DNA of 64,000 nucleotides from Phycisphaerae bacterium. Lineage in GTDB: Bacteria > Planctomycetota > Phycisphaerae > JAJVII01. The stretch is from NCBI GenBank assembly GCA_022072085.1, contig JAJVII010000037.1:44647-108646 (forward strand), given 5' to 3'. The notes beneath the pieces are model-generated. The model did not search any database and was not told the DNA's origin. It saw nothing but the letters and a program-made list of their open reading frames with translations. The position numbers were made by a program, and so were the translations under genes. Positions 1 through 8,792 of this stretch are shown in pieces (position 1 is the stretch's first letter; every line of letters begins with the position of its first letter).

Positions 1-348
1 TACGTCAGCTTCTGCACGTCCGACGGCGAGGAGATCGGCCTGCTTCGCGAGCCGGCGGAGCTGGCTGAAGACTCGCGGGAGTTGCTGCGGAGGCATCTGA
101 GGCGGCAGTATTTCGTTCCGGTGATCACCGGCGTGCGGGAGATTCGCGAGTTCTGGATGGACCAGACCTGGACCGTCCTGACCGATCGGGGGCCGCGGCA
201 GTTCACGCTCCAGGGACGCGAGGCGATCCGCTTCCTGGGCAAGGGGGCCATGCTGCTGATCGACACCGACGACAATCGGTACCTCATCGAGGACAGCCGC
301 AAGCTGGACGCCGCGAGCCGGAAATGGATCGACAGCTACGTGTGGTAG
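1..348 (+). CDS. DUF1854 family protein, C-terminal part (5' end outside window)
   Basis: The frame is open from base 1, so the start lies outside the window; 115 residues are visible. They show the C-terminal pattern I associate with DUF1854: a basic helix (LLRRHLRRQYFVPVI), a WTVLTDRGPRQFTL strand and an ending IDTDDNRYLIEDSRKLDAASR. Family members are small cytoplasmic proteins of unknown biochemistry, often encoded beside cyanophycin-related or ABC transporter genes. Those neighbours cannot be seen here. The family call rests on motif memory, not a search. Confidence 0.7.
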   Translation, partial: YVSFCTSDGEEIGLLREPAELAEDSRELLRRHLRRQYFVPVITGVREIREFWMDQTWTVLTDRGPRQFTLQGREAIRFLGKGAMLLIDTDDNRYLIEDSRKLDAASRKWIDSYVW

Positions 349-867
349 GGCCCGCGGCCGCCGGCCTGATGCCTGCAATTTTGGCGTGACTCGTCGGATC
401 GGCGCGCGTAGAATTTCCCGCTTCGACAGGGGATAGTGACCGGGCCTGTGGTTCTGGGCCGAGCCCGCAGACCGAAGGGGACGGGAGTCCAACGGCCTAC
501 ATTCAGCGGCTGGAGGGTCCGCGGATGTTCACTTTTATCAACAGGCAGGGCAAGAAATGTTGCCTTTCGGCAACATCCGGACTAATCGGCACCCCCCGAA
601 GTGGCCGATAATGTGCGCGTGTGGAATCTTAAGTTTTGAAGTTGCCGAAGCTTGCGTTGTCCAGTTAGAATTTCTGTTCTCAGGAGATCGTGACTGGTAC
701 ACTGTTTGCTAGTCTTATGAACCTTGAGAGAGGAAGCCAGGAAGGGCACGCCAGGCCCGGCTTGGCTGGTTCATGAGAGTGACCGACCCGGGAGGCCGGT
801 GAGAGAGACTGCTCCTCCCGGGGCAGCAACGGAGCCTTTCGGGTTCCGGCCAGTGAGGGAAACACCA
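349..867. other. Intergenic leader of the PEP-CTERM gene with hairpins
   Basis: No credible gene lies in these roughly 520 bases; long antisense frames are GC-bias shadows. There is a perfect 8-bp hairpin at 557-576 (ATGTTGCC, loop TTTC, GGCAACAT). A second, imperfect hairpin lies around 585-614 (ATCGGC paired with GCCGAT). A sigma54-type promoter is at 695-710. Transcription from it would give an untranslated leader of about 145 nt before the gene at 868. Both hairpins lie upstream of that promoter, so they belong to the DUF1854 transcript end or to regulation, not to the leader itself. Confidence 0.6.
695..710 (+). promoter_or_regulatory. Sigma54 (RpoN) -24/-12 promoter
   Basis: The sequence TGGTACACTGTTTGCT matches the sigma54 consensus TGGYACR-N4-TTGCW at every key position, including the GG and GC dinucleotides ten bases apart. 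It lies 158 bases upstream of a PEP-CTERM protein gene. PEP-CTERM genes in several lineages are known to be driven by RpoN with the PrsK/PrsR sensor-regulator pair, which makes the placement sensible. No activator site was identified. Confidence 0.65.
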
Positions 868-2163
868 ATGTGCAAGCGTAATTACCTGCTCAAGGCGTGC
901 GCCTGGGGAATGCTCCTGTTCTTTGCCGGCTTCGGAGGGGTTGCCACCGCCTCGGCCGCCGACTACGTCATCCATGACGTGACGATCCACGCCACGGAGT
1001 GGGCGATCTACAAGGACGTCAACGGCAACGGCGTCTACGATGCCGCCGACGAGCAGGCCGGTCCGCTGGCCTGCGTGCAGAACATGCTTCAGTACCTGTC
1101 GGCCGGCACGAGCTACGACTACTTCCAGTACATCACGCCCAACGGCGCCGACGCCTCGGGGTTCCCCAACTCCAGCGACGGTTCGTTCATCGGCGGCGGC
1201 AATACGACCTGGCTTCAGCCGCAGCGCGACCAGCTTCAGTTCTGGCTCGCCTACAGCCGGCTCGACCATGACCTGAAGGATCCGTGGAACACCCCCGGCG
1301 CCGACGCGCCGCACGGATACAACCTGGACATGATCATGGGCCGCACCGACCGCATTGCCGACCTGAACGATCCGAGCCACCCGACCTGGGCCTACATCGT
1401 CGACGGTCCCAACGCGACCAAGGACTACGGCATGGGCGCGGGCGTCATTGACGCGGGCATTGACATCTCGGCCGCCTACGGGCCGGGCTACACCATCTAC
1501 AAGCCCACCGAGGGCGAGACGGCCAACACCGTCAAGATCGACTTGGCCATGACCGGGTCGAGCCTGACTCCCTGGGTCGTCATGTCCGACGACGTGGACA
1601 CGGCCAACGACAGCGTTTCGACCCCCGTGCCGCCCAGCCCGGGCCGCCCGGAGCGGCCGCCGCTCGGCGGCGCCGGGACCGTGGCCGGTCAGGAACTGGT
1701 CGGCATCTCGACCGGCGACATGACCAAGACCGACGGCAGCGGCAGCTATGACGCGGCCTTCCGCGGCGACTGGACCTACAACAAGGACACCACCGACGGC
1801 GGCGTGCTGGGCAACTTCACGCCCGAGAGCAGCGCCCTGGGCAGCCTCATCATCCGCGTCGACCTCAACTCCCTGGGCACGGGCGACGACGCCATCAGCA
1901 AGATCATCTTCTACTCGTTTGCCCAACTCGACCCGGACAACCCGTTCTACCAGGCGATGACGCTCTACGACCTGATGGACGCGACATCGACGCTCAACGG
2001 CCTGACGGTCGGGGAAGGCGACACGTTCTTCATCCTGTCCAACTGCAACTGCGATAGCTTCAACACCCCTGAGCCGGCCACCATGGCCCTGCTGGGCATC
2101 GGCGGCGCGGTCATCGGTGTCGGCGGAGCGGTGTCCCGTCGTCGGCGCGCCCGCCGGTCCTGA
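868..2163 (+). CDS. PEP-CTERM sorting-domain exported protein with one dockerin-like Ca loop
   Basis: This 431-residue exported protein starts at the ATG at 868, behind GTGAGGGA with good spacing. It has a signal peptide (charged MCKRNYLLK, hydrophobic core, ATASA cleavage region). Near residue 50 is DVNGNGVYDAADE, an EF-hand/dockerin-type calcium loop. The C-terminus is a complete PEP-CTERM tag: PEPATMALLGIGG, a hydrophobic helix and a basic RRRRARR end. Known biology: an exosortase removes such tags during export to the envelope or exopolysaccharide. The central part (about 60-400) resembles no family I recognise. A Cys pair (NCNC) precedes the tag. Confidence 0.85.
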   Translation: MCKRNYLLKACAWGMLLFFAGFGGVATASAADYVIHDVTIHATEWAIYKDVNGNGVYDAADEQAGPLACVQNMLQYLSAGTSYDYFQYITPNGADASGFPNSSDGSFIGGGNTTWLQPQRDQLQFWLAYSRLDHDLKDPWNTPGADAPHGYNLDMIMGRTDRIADLNDPSHPTWAYIVDGPNATKDYGMGAGVIDAGIDISAAYGPGYTIYKPTEGETANTVKIDLAMTGSSLTPWVVMSDDVDTANDSVSTPVPPSPGRPERPPLGGAGTVAGQELVGISTGDMTKTDGSGSYDAAFRGDWTYNKDTTDGGVLGNFTPESSALGSLIIRVDLNSLGTGDDAISKIIFYSFAQLDPDNPFYQAMTLYDLMDATSTLNGLTVGEGDTFFILSNCNCDSFNTPEPATMALLGIGGAVIGVGGAVSRRRRARRS

Positions 2164-2309
2164 CCGGAACATCAACGAGCCCTTACTGGCAGAGGGACGG
2201 CCCGATCGTGGTGGGGCCGTCCCTCGTTCTTTGCGCCCATCGGGCCGCGACGCGCCGGATGCAGTTTTGCTCTTCGCAGATTCGGTCAAGCTGCTATCAT
2301 CTTACCGTC

Positions 2310-3287
2310 ATGCACGGAATCGTCGTCAAACCCGGGCTCGTCGGCCTGGCCGCCGGGCTGCTGGCCGGGCTGGTCCTTCTGATCATCTGGCTTATCGGCC
2401 AGCGGATCGGTGATCGCCTGTCGGCCCGCTGGTCGCTGCCGGCCGGCGGGTGGTGGATGGGTCTGGCGCTCGTGCTGCCCGGCTGGGTGTGGCTGCTGGC
2501 CCTTCATCGGGCCGGGCGGCCGGACCTGGCGCTGGGCCAACTCGTCGGCGGGCAGTTCTATCGCCTGCTCGTGGCGATGCCCCTGCTCATGCTCGCGGCC
2601 CCGGTGGCCGTGGAGCGGACGGGCAGCCGCTGGCTCATCATGGCCGCCGCCATCTTCCCCGTCCTGCTGCTGCTGGTCGGCTTCGACGGAACGGTGAACA
2701 TCGTCGACGGGCAGTTCCTGCTCACGCTGACGGTGCTGGTCTTCTGGGTCGTCACCGAGAGCGACCACGAGGGGCTGGCCCCGCCGACCACCGACCGGCT
2801 CGGCCGACGCAGGTGGCCGTGGGGCTCGGCCGTCGGCCTGCTCGCGATCGGCCTGCTGGGCGCGGGCATGGTGCTGCTGGGCCTCTACAGCGCCGGCTGC
2901 ATCGTCCGGGCCGTCCCCGCCGGCTGGATCGACCGACCGGTCAGCGTCAGCGTGCTGGGCATCGTGTCGGCCTGGCCGGCGGTTCCCGCGGCTCTGATCA
3001 TGCTGCGGCGGTGGGACGCGGAATCGGCGATGCGCGGGCTGCTGCTGGCCAACGTGCTCTCGCTGGGGTTGGCGCTGACGGGGGCGGCGTTCGTCGGTCA
3101 GGCGGTGGCCCGGTCGATGCCGTTCTCGCTGCCGCTGTGGCGGGTGGACGTGGTGCTGCTGGTGCTGCTGGGCATGCTGCCGCTGCCGCTGATGATCCGA
3201 CAAAGCCGCTTCGGCCGCATCGAGGCCGTCTGCCTGCTGGCCTGCTTCCTGCTCTATGTCGCGGGAACCTGGCGCCTGACGATGTGA
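2310..3287 (+). CDS. Polytopic membrane protein of unknown function
   Basis: I do not recognise the family. The 325 residues contain about ten hydrophobic segments, from LVGLAAGLLAGLVLLIIWLI near the N-terminus to VCLLACFLLYVAGTW at the end. Connecting loops are short and charged, and there is no enzyme motif. The ATG at 2310 is preferred because the sequence upstream in this frame is polar and reads like intergenic DNA. It follows the PEP-CTERM gene by about 145 bases and precedes a GNAT gene by 40. A membrane channel, transporter or assembly protein is possible, but nothing in the sequence decides. Confidence 0.6.
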   Translation: MHGIVVKPGLVGLAAGLLAGLVLLIIWLIGQRIGDRLSARWSLPAGGWWMGLALVLPGWVWLLALHRAGRPDLALGQLVGGQFYRLLVAMPLLMLAAPVAVERTGSRWLIMAAAIFPVLLLLVGFDGTVNIVDGQFLLTLTVLVFWVVTESDHEGLAPPTTDRLGRRRWPWGSAVGLLAIGLLGAGMVLLGLYSAGCIVRAVPAGWIDRPVSVSVLGIVSAWPAVPAALIMLRRWDAESAMRGLLLANVLSLGLALTGAAFVGQAVARSMPFSLPLWRVDVVLLVLLGMLPLPLMIRQSRFGRIEAVCLLACFLLYVAGTWRLTM

Positions 3288-3328
3288 ACTTCCATCGCGG
3301 CGAGTCCCGATATAATAATGGAACCGGC

Positions 3329-3877
3329 ATGATTCGAAACGCTGTCATTGCGGACGTCCCGGCGATCAACGCCCTGATTACGGGATACGCCGAGCACGGG
3401 CTGATGCTTTTTCGCTCGCTGGCCGATCTCTATGAAAAGATACGCCAGTTCGTGGTCTACGAGCAGGACGGCGAGGTCCTGGGCTGTTGCGCCCTGGAGA
3501 TCGTCTGGCGCGACCTGGCCGAGGTAAAGAGCCTGGCCGTCCGCGACGACGCCCGCGGCCGCGGCATTGGACGCGTGCTGGTCGAGGCGGCCGAGACCGA
3601 GGGCCGACGCCTGGGCCTCGACCGGCTGTTCGCCCTGACGCGCGAGGAGCAGTTCTTCTACCGGCTGGGCTACCAGATCGTGCCCAAGGAGATCCTGCCG
3701 CACAAGGTCTGGAGCGACTGCGTCAAGTGTCCGCGGCTGAAGAACTGCGACGAGATCGCCGTCTGCAAGGCGCTGACCGGGACCGGCCAACAGCAGATCG
3801 ACGAGGCCGTCGCCCGCGCCTCCGACCCGCGTCGCGGGCCCGACCAGCCCGTGCGTTACGACGTTGCCCACGGCTGA
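3329..3877 (+). CDS. GNAT N-acetyltransferase, ArgA-like (N-acetylglutamate synthase type)
   Basis: This 182-residue GNAT protein has the acetyl-CoA loop V-R-D-D-A-R-G-R-G-I-G followed by VLVEAAE. The tail F-F-Y-R-L-G-Y leads into a Cys cluster (DCVKCPRLKNC) typical of the small stand-alone acetyltransferases annotated as ArgA-like. Those transfer acetyl from acetyl-CoA to glutamate in arginine synthesis. No arg gene is nearby, so the substrate is inferred from family only. A perfect -10 hexamer (TATAAT, 3311-3316) sits 12 bases before the ATG, with no clear -35, and suggests its own promoter. Confidence 0.8.
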   Translation: MIRNAVIADVPAINALITGYAEHGLMLFRSLADLYEKIRQFVVYEQDGEVLGCCALEIVWRDLAEVKSLAVRDDARGRGIGRVLVEAAETEGRRLGLDRLFALTREEQFFYRLGYQIVPKEILPHKVWSDCVKCPRLKNCDEIAVCKALTGTGQQQIDEAVARASDPRRGPDQPVRYDVAHG

Positions 3878-3912
3878 CCCGCCGATCCTTCGCCGGACGA
3901 CAGGTTGACGCC

Positions 3913-4449
3913 ATGAAGACCTCCGCCTCGTTCATCCGCATCGACCCCGCAACCGTGCGGCCGCTCTCGCACGAAGCCGACCGCCTGCGGCGCGTCGTCT
4001 GCGGCGACCTGAACGTCGGGCGTCGCACCGACATCGGCCAGGCCTGGGACGGGCTGCACTTCCTGCTCAGCCCGCGCCGACGGGCCGGGGCCCGGCACGA
4101 CACCGGCGACGCCTTCGGGCTGGGCCTGTTCGGCGGACGACGCCTCAACGGTTACGCCATCGACGACGGCGAACTGATCAACTACGCCGACCCCGACGCC
4201 GTCGCCCGAGTCGACCGTGAACTCCAGCGCATCACCGGCGACGGCCTGCTCCGCCGCTACGACCCTGGCGCGATGGACGTCGCCGACGTCGAGCCCGGCG
4301 ACTGGCAGACGCGCGGCGACGAGGGGTTCGAGCTTCTGCTGGACGCCTTCCTCCAGTGGCGGGAGTTGTATCACCTGGCCGCCGAGGACGGCCAGGGGGT
4401 CCTCTGCCTGCTCCGCCACGCCGACGACGCCCCCGATCGCGAGATTTAG
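3913..4449 (+). CDS. DUF1877 (YfbM-like) protein
   Basis: The product has 178 residues. It shows the DUF1877 layout: an N-terminal helix, the segment IGQAWDGLHFLLS in the first half, a central GYAIDDGELINYADPD, and a C-terminal ELLLDAFLQWRELYHLAAE. YfbM-type proteins are soluble with no established reaction. The gene starts 35 bases after the GNAT gene and is followed, after 91 bases, by the PPK2 gene; the three could be co-transcribed. The match to the family is from recalled motifs and is fairly clear. Confidence 0.75.
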   Translation: MKTSASFIRIDPATVRPLSHEADRLRRVVCGDLNVGRRTDIGQAWDGLHFLLSPRRRAGARHDTGDAFGLGLFGGRRLNGYAIDDGELINYADPDAVARVDRELQRITGDGLLRRYDPGAMDVADVEPGDWQTRGDEGFELLLDAFLQWRELYHLAAEDGQGVLCLLRHADDAPDREI

Positions 4450-4540
4450 GTCAACTCGCTCCGCCCGCCTGCCGAATGCTCCCACAGTGCAGCCTGCCGG
4501 CTGCACGGGGAGTCACCTGGAGTTCGGGAGCGACGGCGTC

Positions 4541-5353
4541 ATGTCCAAGAAGAACGGCAAGCACGACGGGAAGCCCGCGAAGCTCAAGGGCAAGCATTAC
4601 GAGAAGGAACTGGAGCGGCTTCAGCTCGAACTGGTCAAGCTGCACGAGTGGATCGCCGCCGAGGGGCTCAAGGTCGTCGTGATCTTCGAGGGCCGCGACG
4701 CCGCGGGCAAGGGGGGCGTCATCAAGCGCATCACCCAGCCGCTGAACCCGCGCATCTGCCGCGTCGTCGCACTGGGCAAGCCGACCGAGCGCGAGAAGAC
4801 GCAGTGGTATTTCCAGCGCTACGTGCCGCATCTGCCGGCGGCCGGCGAGATGGTGCTGCTCGACCGCAGCTGGTACAACCGCGCCGGCGTCGAGCACGTC
4901 ATGGGCTTCTGCTCCAAGGGCGAGTACGAGGAGTTCCTCCGCTCCTGCCCGGACTTCGAACGGATGCTCATCCGCTCGGGCGTCATGCTTATCAAGTACT
5001 GGTTCAGCGTCAGCGACGAGGAGCAGGAGCGCCGCTTCCAGGCCCGCATCGACGACCCGACCAAGCGGTGGAAGCTCAGCCCGATGGACCTCCAGAGCCG
5101 CGAGCGCTGGGTCGAGTACTCGCGGGCCAAGGACGAGATGTTTGCCCACACCGACATCAAGCAGGCCCCGTGGTATGTCGTCGAGGCCGACAACAAGAAG
5201 CGGGCCCGGCTGAACTGCATCGCCCACCTGCTGTCGCAGTTCAAGTACAAGGACCTCACGCCCCGTCCGATCAAGCTGCCCCCGCGTCAGCCCGACACCG
5301 GCTACGTTCGCCCGCCGATTAGCGACCAGACCTTCGTACCGGCCGCCTACTGA
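4541..5353 (+). CDS. ppk2: Polyphosphate kinase 2 family protein
   Basis: This 270-residue PPK2 transfers phosphate between polyphosphate and a nucleoside diphosphate or monophosphate. It carries the Walker A loop FEGRDAAGKGG near residue 50, the lid region with KPTEREKTQWYFQRY, and Walker B LLDRSWYNRAGVEHVMGF. The late conserved stretch RWKLSPMDLQSRERW is also present. The length and the single catalytic domain fit the class I type (about 270-300 aa) that makes NTP from NDP, although class cannot be settled by eye. The lysine-rich N-terminus (KKNGKHDGKPAKLKGKHYEKE) is typical of the family. Confidence 0.93.
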   Translation: MSKKNGKHDGKPAKLKGKHYEKELERLQLELVKLHEWIAAEGLKVVVIFEGRDAAGKGGVIKRITQPLNPRICRVVALGKPTEREKTQWYFQRYVPHLPAAGEMVLLDRSWYNRAGVEHVMGFCSKGEYEEFLRSCPDFERMLIRSGVMLIKYWFSVSDEEQERRFQARIDDPTKRWKLSPMDLQSRERWVEYSRAKDEMFAHTDIKQAPWYVVEADNKKRARLNCIAHLLSQFKYKDLTPRPIKLPPRQPDTGYVRPPISDQTFVPAAY

Positions 5354-5389
5354 GCCGGGCGTCGAGGCCGGGGTTTGCCTTGCCGCCGG

Positions 5390-5418
5390 TTTAACATCCG
5401 GGGGAATCAGCCTACAAT
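5390..5418 (+). promoter_or_regulatory. Sigma70-like promoter giving a near-leaderless transcript
   Basis: A weak -35 (TTTAAC, 5390-5395) and a good -10 (TACAAT, 5413-5418) are separated by 17 bases. The ATG of the next gene is at 5425, only six bases after the -10. If used, the mRNA would be leaderless or nearly so. No Shine-Dalgarno sequence precedes that ATG, which agrees with this reading. Confidence 0.45.
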
Positions 5419-5424
5419 GCTGCC

Positions 5425-6330
5425 ATGCCGAACGAGAGCCGCGGACATCGGCGGGCGTGGGCAGCAGTCGGGCTGCTGCTGGCGGCGATGCTGGGCGGCT
5501 GCCGGGCGACGGTCGTCACGATCGAGCCGCCGGCGGCGCCGGCCAACTTCGACCCGGCTGGCGGTGTCGACTGGAGCGGCTACGCCGACGTGCTGGACGC
5601 CTGCGTCGGCGACGACGGCCTGGTCGACTACCTCGTGCTCAGCCAGCCGCCCAACTGTCCCCGCCTGTTGGACTGCTACGCCCAACTCGCCCGCGTCGGG
5701 CCGGCCACCGCGCCGGGGCAGTTCCCCGACCGCGACAGCAAGCTGGCCTACTACATCAACGCCCACAACCTGCTGGCCCTGGTGGCGATGGGCCCGTACT
5801 TCGCACCGGGCAAGATCGACCCGCGCGGCGTCGGCGACCTGCCCGGCCCGCCGGAGTCGGCGTTCCGCTTCACGGTGGGCGGCCAGCCGATGACGCTGGC
5901 GGAGCTGCGCGAACTGCGGATCGCCCCGCTGACCGCCGACGACCCGCGGCCGCTGCTGGGGCTCTGTGCCGGGCGACGGAACGACCCGCCGCTGCGGCGC
6001 GAGGTCTACTCGGCTGACCGCCTGGCCGACCAGTTGGCCGACCAGCTCGCCCGTGTGCTGGCCGGCAACGAATGGACGACGATCGACGCCTACCATCGCC
6101 GGCTGCTGATCCCGGCGGCCATCAGCGATCATCGCGCCTACTACTGGGCCCACCATCTCGGCGGGTCGGCGGGGCCGGTCGCGGGGACGGACTTCCTGGC
6201 GGTGCTGCTGAGCCTGGCCGATGCCCGCGGCCGACATCGCCTCAACCGGGCGATCGGCTTCGACGTGGTGACGGCCCAGCCCGGCGACGAGTTGAACAAC
6301 CGTCCCGTCCTGCCGGCGATGGGCGAGTAG
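5425..6330 (+). CDS. DUF547 domain lipoprotein
   Basis: This 301-residue exported lipoprotein has a signal peptide ending in the lipobox LGGC (Cys near residue 30). It then shows the DUF547 core: SKLAYYINAHNLLALVAM, a later FRFTVGGQPMTLAELR segment, and an IDAYHRRLLIPAAISDHR stretch near the end. DUF547 proteins are widespread in envelopes and their activity is not established. Position and the promoter just upstream suggest it is transcribed alone. The start is the ATG at 5425, which places the hydrophobic core correctly. Confidence 0.8.
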   Translation: MPNESRGHRRAWAAVGLLLAAMLGGCRATVVTIEPPAAPANFDPAGGVDWSGYADVLDACVGDDGLVDYLVLSQPPNCPRLLDCYAQLARVGPATAPGQFPDRDSKLAYYINAHNLLALVAMGPYFAPGKIDPRGVGDLPGPPESAFRFTVGGQPMTLAELRELRIAPLTADDPRPLLGLCAGRRNDPPLRREVYSADRLADQLADQLARVLAGNEWTTIDAYHRRLLIPAAISDHRAYYWAHHLGGSAGPVAGTDFLAVLLSLADARGRHRLNRAIGFDVVTAQPGDELNNRPVLPAMGE

Positions 6331-6467
6331 ACGCGGATCGCGGGGCGGGCGGCCGCACCGGTGCGACAACGCTATGGAAAGGCCCCGGGCGATGGTGTAT
6401 CCTTTGCGGTTCCGTCCGCCGGCGTGAGGCCGTGCGGCCCGTAGTCCTAGCACTGAGGAATTGACCA

Positions 6468-7355
6468 ATGCCCAAGAGCGCGACTGCGTCCAAAGAAACC
6501 GGAATCTGCCAGGCGATGATCGAAGAGGGATTGGCCGAGGTCGGCATCAAGCACGGCGACCTCGTGTTCCTGCACAGCAGCCTGAAGGAACTGGCCCCGG
6601 CCCGCGAGCTGGTGAAGTTCCCCAACGCCGGCGGCGACATGGTCGTCGACGCCCTGCTGGCGGCCGTCGGCAAGACCGGCACGCTGGCCGTGCCGACATT
6701 GACGGCGACCTACGCCCCGGACACCGGCGGGCCGGCCGGCAAGATCTTCGATCCCAAGGAGACGCCGTCGCGCGTCGGCTCGATCACCAACCTGGTGATG
6801 GCCCGCCCGGGCGCCGTCCGCAGCCATCACCCCAGCCACTCGGTGACGGCGGTCGGGCCGCTGGCGGCCCGCTACACCGCCGGCCACGAGCTGACCACCA
6901 CCTGCGGCTGGGACAGCCCCTACGGCCGGACGATCCAGTGGGACGGGTACATCTGCTACTTCGGCACGACGACGACGACCAACACGCACATCCACGCCGT
7001 CGAGGACTGGATGAAGCTGCCGTACATGGAAGACACCTGGTGCCTGGTCAAGGGCCTGGACGGTGAGACGCTGCGGGTCAAGGCCCTGGGCGCCCCGTTC
7101 GGCCCGCGCGACTTCTACAAGAAGGACTCGATGATCCACGCCGTGCTGGAGAAGGCCGGCATCTGGAAGCAGGTTCGGATCGGCAGGGCCACCGTGTCGC
7201 TGATGAAGGCCCGCGACTGTTTTGACGTCGTGTTCCGCGCGATCATTCGCCAGCCCGACATCCTGATGAGCAAGCAGGACGATCCGTGGACGGCGAAGTA
7301 TCGCCGGCCGACGATCGACCACGTGCGGGCCCGCTGGGGCGGCCCGGCGGCGTGA
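6468..7355 (+). CDS. AAC(3)-fold aminoglycoside N3-acetyltransferase family protein
   Basis: The 295-residue product belongs to the AAC(3)/YokD family. It shows LVFLHSSLKELAP, the acetyl-CoA region KTGTLAVPTLTATY, GSITNLVMARPGAVRSHHPSHS and the AVGPLAARYTAGHE segment. Family members acetylate the 3-amino group of aminoglycosides, but many environmental homologues have other, unknown acyl acceptors, so resistance should not be assumed. A GAGGAAT ribosome site lies eight bases before the ATG. A strong terminator follows at 7387. Confidence 0.85.
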   Translation: MPKSATASKETGICQAMIEEGLAEVGIKHGDLVFLHSSLKELAPARELVKFPNAGGDMVVDALLAAVGKTGTLAVPTLTATYAPDTGGPAGKIFDPKETPSRVGSITNLVMARPGAVRSHHPSHSVTAVGPLAARYTAGHELTTTCGWDSPYGRTIQWDGYICYFGTTTTTNTHIHAVEDWMKLPYMEDTWCLVKGLDGETLRVKALGAPFGPRDFYKKDSMIHAVLEKAGIWKQVRIGRATVSLMKARDCFDVVFRAIIRQPDILMSKQDDPWTAKYRRPTIDHVRARWGGPAA

Positions 7356-7386
7356 GCCCCGTCTGCACGTCGGCATCGAACGACAG

Positions 7387-7417
7387 GGCCCCGCGTCGCG
7401 GACGCGGGGCCTTTCTC
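7387..7417 (+). terminator. Intrinsic terminator after the AAC(3)-like gene
   Basis: An 11-bp perfect stem (GGCCCCGCGTC, loop GCG, GACGCGGGGCC) is followed by TTTCTC. It lies between convergent genes, so it may end transcription from both sides, although the T-rich tail is on the plus side. Confidence 0.8.
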
Positions 7418-7439
7418 GTGCGCCAAGCGGGGGGCCTCT

Positions 7440-8642
7440 TCAGGGCGCGACGGGCCCGGCCAGGTCCGGCTGGGTGGTCGCGCCGGTGTCGATTCGTTCA
7501 AGGTACTCGACCAGCGCCTTGATGCGCGGCTGGCCGGAGTCCATCGACAGGCTCTGGCGATAGTAGATCAGCGCCTGGTTGAGATAGCGCCGGCTGCGGA
7601 CGTCCTGCTGATAGAGCACCAGGCAGAGGTCTGCCAGGTTGTTGACGATGACCTTGTTCATCGGCTGCAACTGGTAGGCCCGGGAGAAATACCGCATCGC
7701 CTCGGTGTACTGGTTCCGCCCCTGGCAGCACAGGCCGATGTTGTTGTAGAGGTCCGCGTTCTGCCCCTGCGTCTTGAGCAGCAGGTTGAACTGCTCGATC
7801 GCCTGGTCGTATTCCTTGAGCTGGTAGTGAACCAGGCCGAGTTGGTAGCGGGCGTCCTCCCAGTCCGGGGCCAGCGTGAGCACGCGGCGCCAGAGATACC
7901 GCGCTTCGCCCAGCCGATCGTAGAGCGTGGCGATCGATGCGAGGTTGTAGGTCGCCCAGAGGTGATCGTGCTGGATGGCCAGTACGCGGTTGTAGTAGCT
8001 CTCGGCTTCGTGCCAGTCCTTCAAGCGGCTGTAGAGCACGCCGAAGTTGTAGAGCACCTCGACGTTATCCGGCTCCAGGTCCACCGCCTTGCGGTACTGG
8101 ATGGCCGCGTCCTTCAGACGCTCCTTCTGCACGGACACCATGGCCAGCCCCAGGTGACCGGCTGCCCGCTCGGGCGCCAGGTCGCAGACTTGCAGGAAGT
8201 ACGTCTCGGCGGTCACCAGGTCGCCGGCACTGAAGGCGAACCGGCCCCGAATGTTGTGAAACTGCCAGGAGCGGTCCAGCCGGTCGGTCGCCCAGTCCGA
8301 CGCCGCGCGGGCGGCCTGCGTCGGCAGGCCCAGCAGGTCGAGGAAGCCGCGGCCCAGCGCGGCGGCGGACGGTGTCGCGGCCGGCGCGGGCCGGGGCGGC
8401 TGATGGGCCGGAGGGTCGTTGGCTGGGCCTTGTCTCGGTCCCATTGCGACAACCCGCGGCGGGCCGACGCGCGTGAGCGGCGCATCGTCCGGCTTCGTCG
8501 TCGGGCCGACCGCCTGGAGCGGCTGGACCTGGGGCGGTCCGGCGTGGCGGTGGCTGATCAACTGGCGGGCGGCCAGGATGGTCGCCGTCGCCGCGGCCGC
8601 CACAATCAGCAGCGTCAGGATGGTCTTGAGGCTCGCGGGCAT
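7440..8642 (-). CDS. Membrane-anchored TPR protein
   Basis: The protein (400 residues from the ATG at 8642; a GTG at 8699 would add 19) has one N-terminal membrane segment (TILTLLIVAAAATATILAA). A proline-rich linker with GPTTKP follows. From about residue 125 on there are tandem tetratricopeptide repeats, for example AAGHLGLAMVSVQKERLKDA and DLYNNIGLCCQGRNQYTEA. It ends in a TTQP linker. TPR proteins scaffold protein complexes; the partner is unknown. It is divergent from the acyl-CoA dehydrogenase gene. Confidence 0.8.
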   Translation of the reverse strand: MPASLKTILTLLIVAAAATATILAARQLISHRHAGPPQVQPLQAVGPTTKPDDAPLTRVGPPRVVAMGPRQGPANDPPAHQPPRPAPAATPSAAALGRGFLDLLGLPTQAARAASDWATDRLDRSWQFHNIRGRFAFSAGDLVTAETYFLQVCDLAPERAAGHLGLAMVSVQKERLKDAAIQYRKAVDLEPDNVEVLYNFGVLYSRLKDWHEAESYYNRVLAIQHDHLWATYNLASIATLYDRLGEARYLWRRVLTLAPDWEDARYQLGLVHYQLKEYDQAIEQFNLLLKTQGQNADLYNNIGLCCQGRNQYTEAMRYFSRAYQLQPMNKVIVNNLADLCLVLYQQDVRSRRYLNQALIYYRQSLSMDSGQPRIKALVEYLERIDTGATTQPDLAGPVAP

Positions 8643-8692
8643 TCCGTCATTGTCGGGGCAGGGGGGCGGGCTGTCAACGCGGATCGGAAGGC

Positions 8693-8721
8693 TTGTCACC
8701 GGGGCCGGCCTGCACTATTCT
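8693..8721 (+). promoter_or_regulatory. Sigma70-like promoter of the acyl-CoA oxidation cluster
   Basis: A -35 (TTGTCA, 8693-8698) and a -10 (TATTCT, 8716-8721) are separated by exactly 17 bases. The ATG of the acyl-CoA dehydrogenase gene is 72 bases beyond. This is the only good promoter seen before the first gene of the cluster. No operator could be named. Confidence 0.5.
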
Positions 8722-8792
8722 GTGGGGGCCGCATCTCCGCGGCATGGTGTTGACCGAAACCGCATCCCAGGCGCCGTGCACGAGGAACCATC

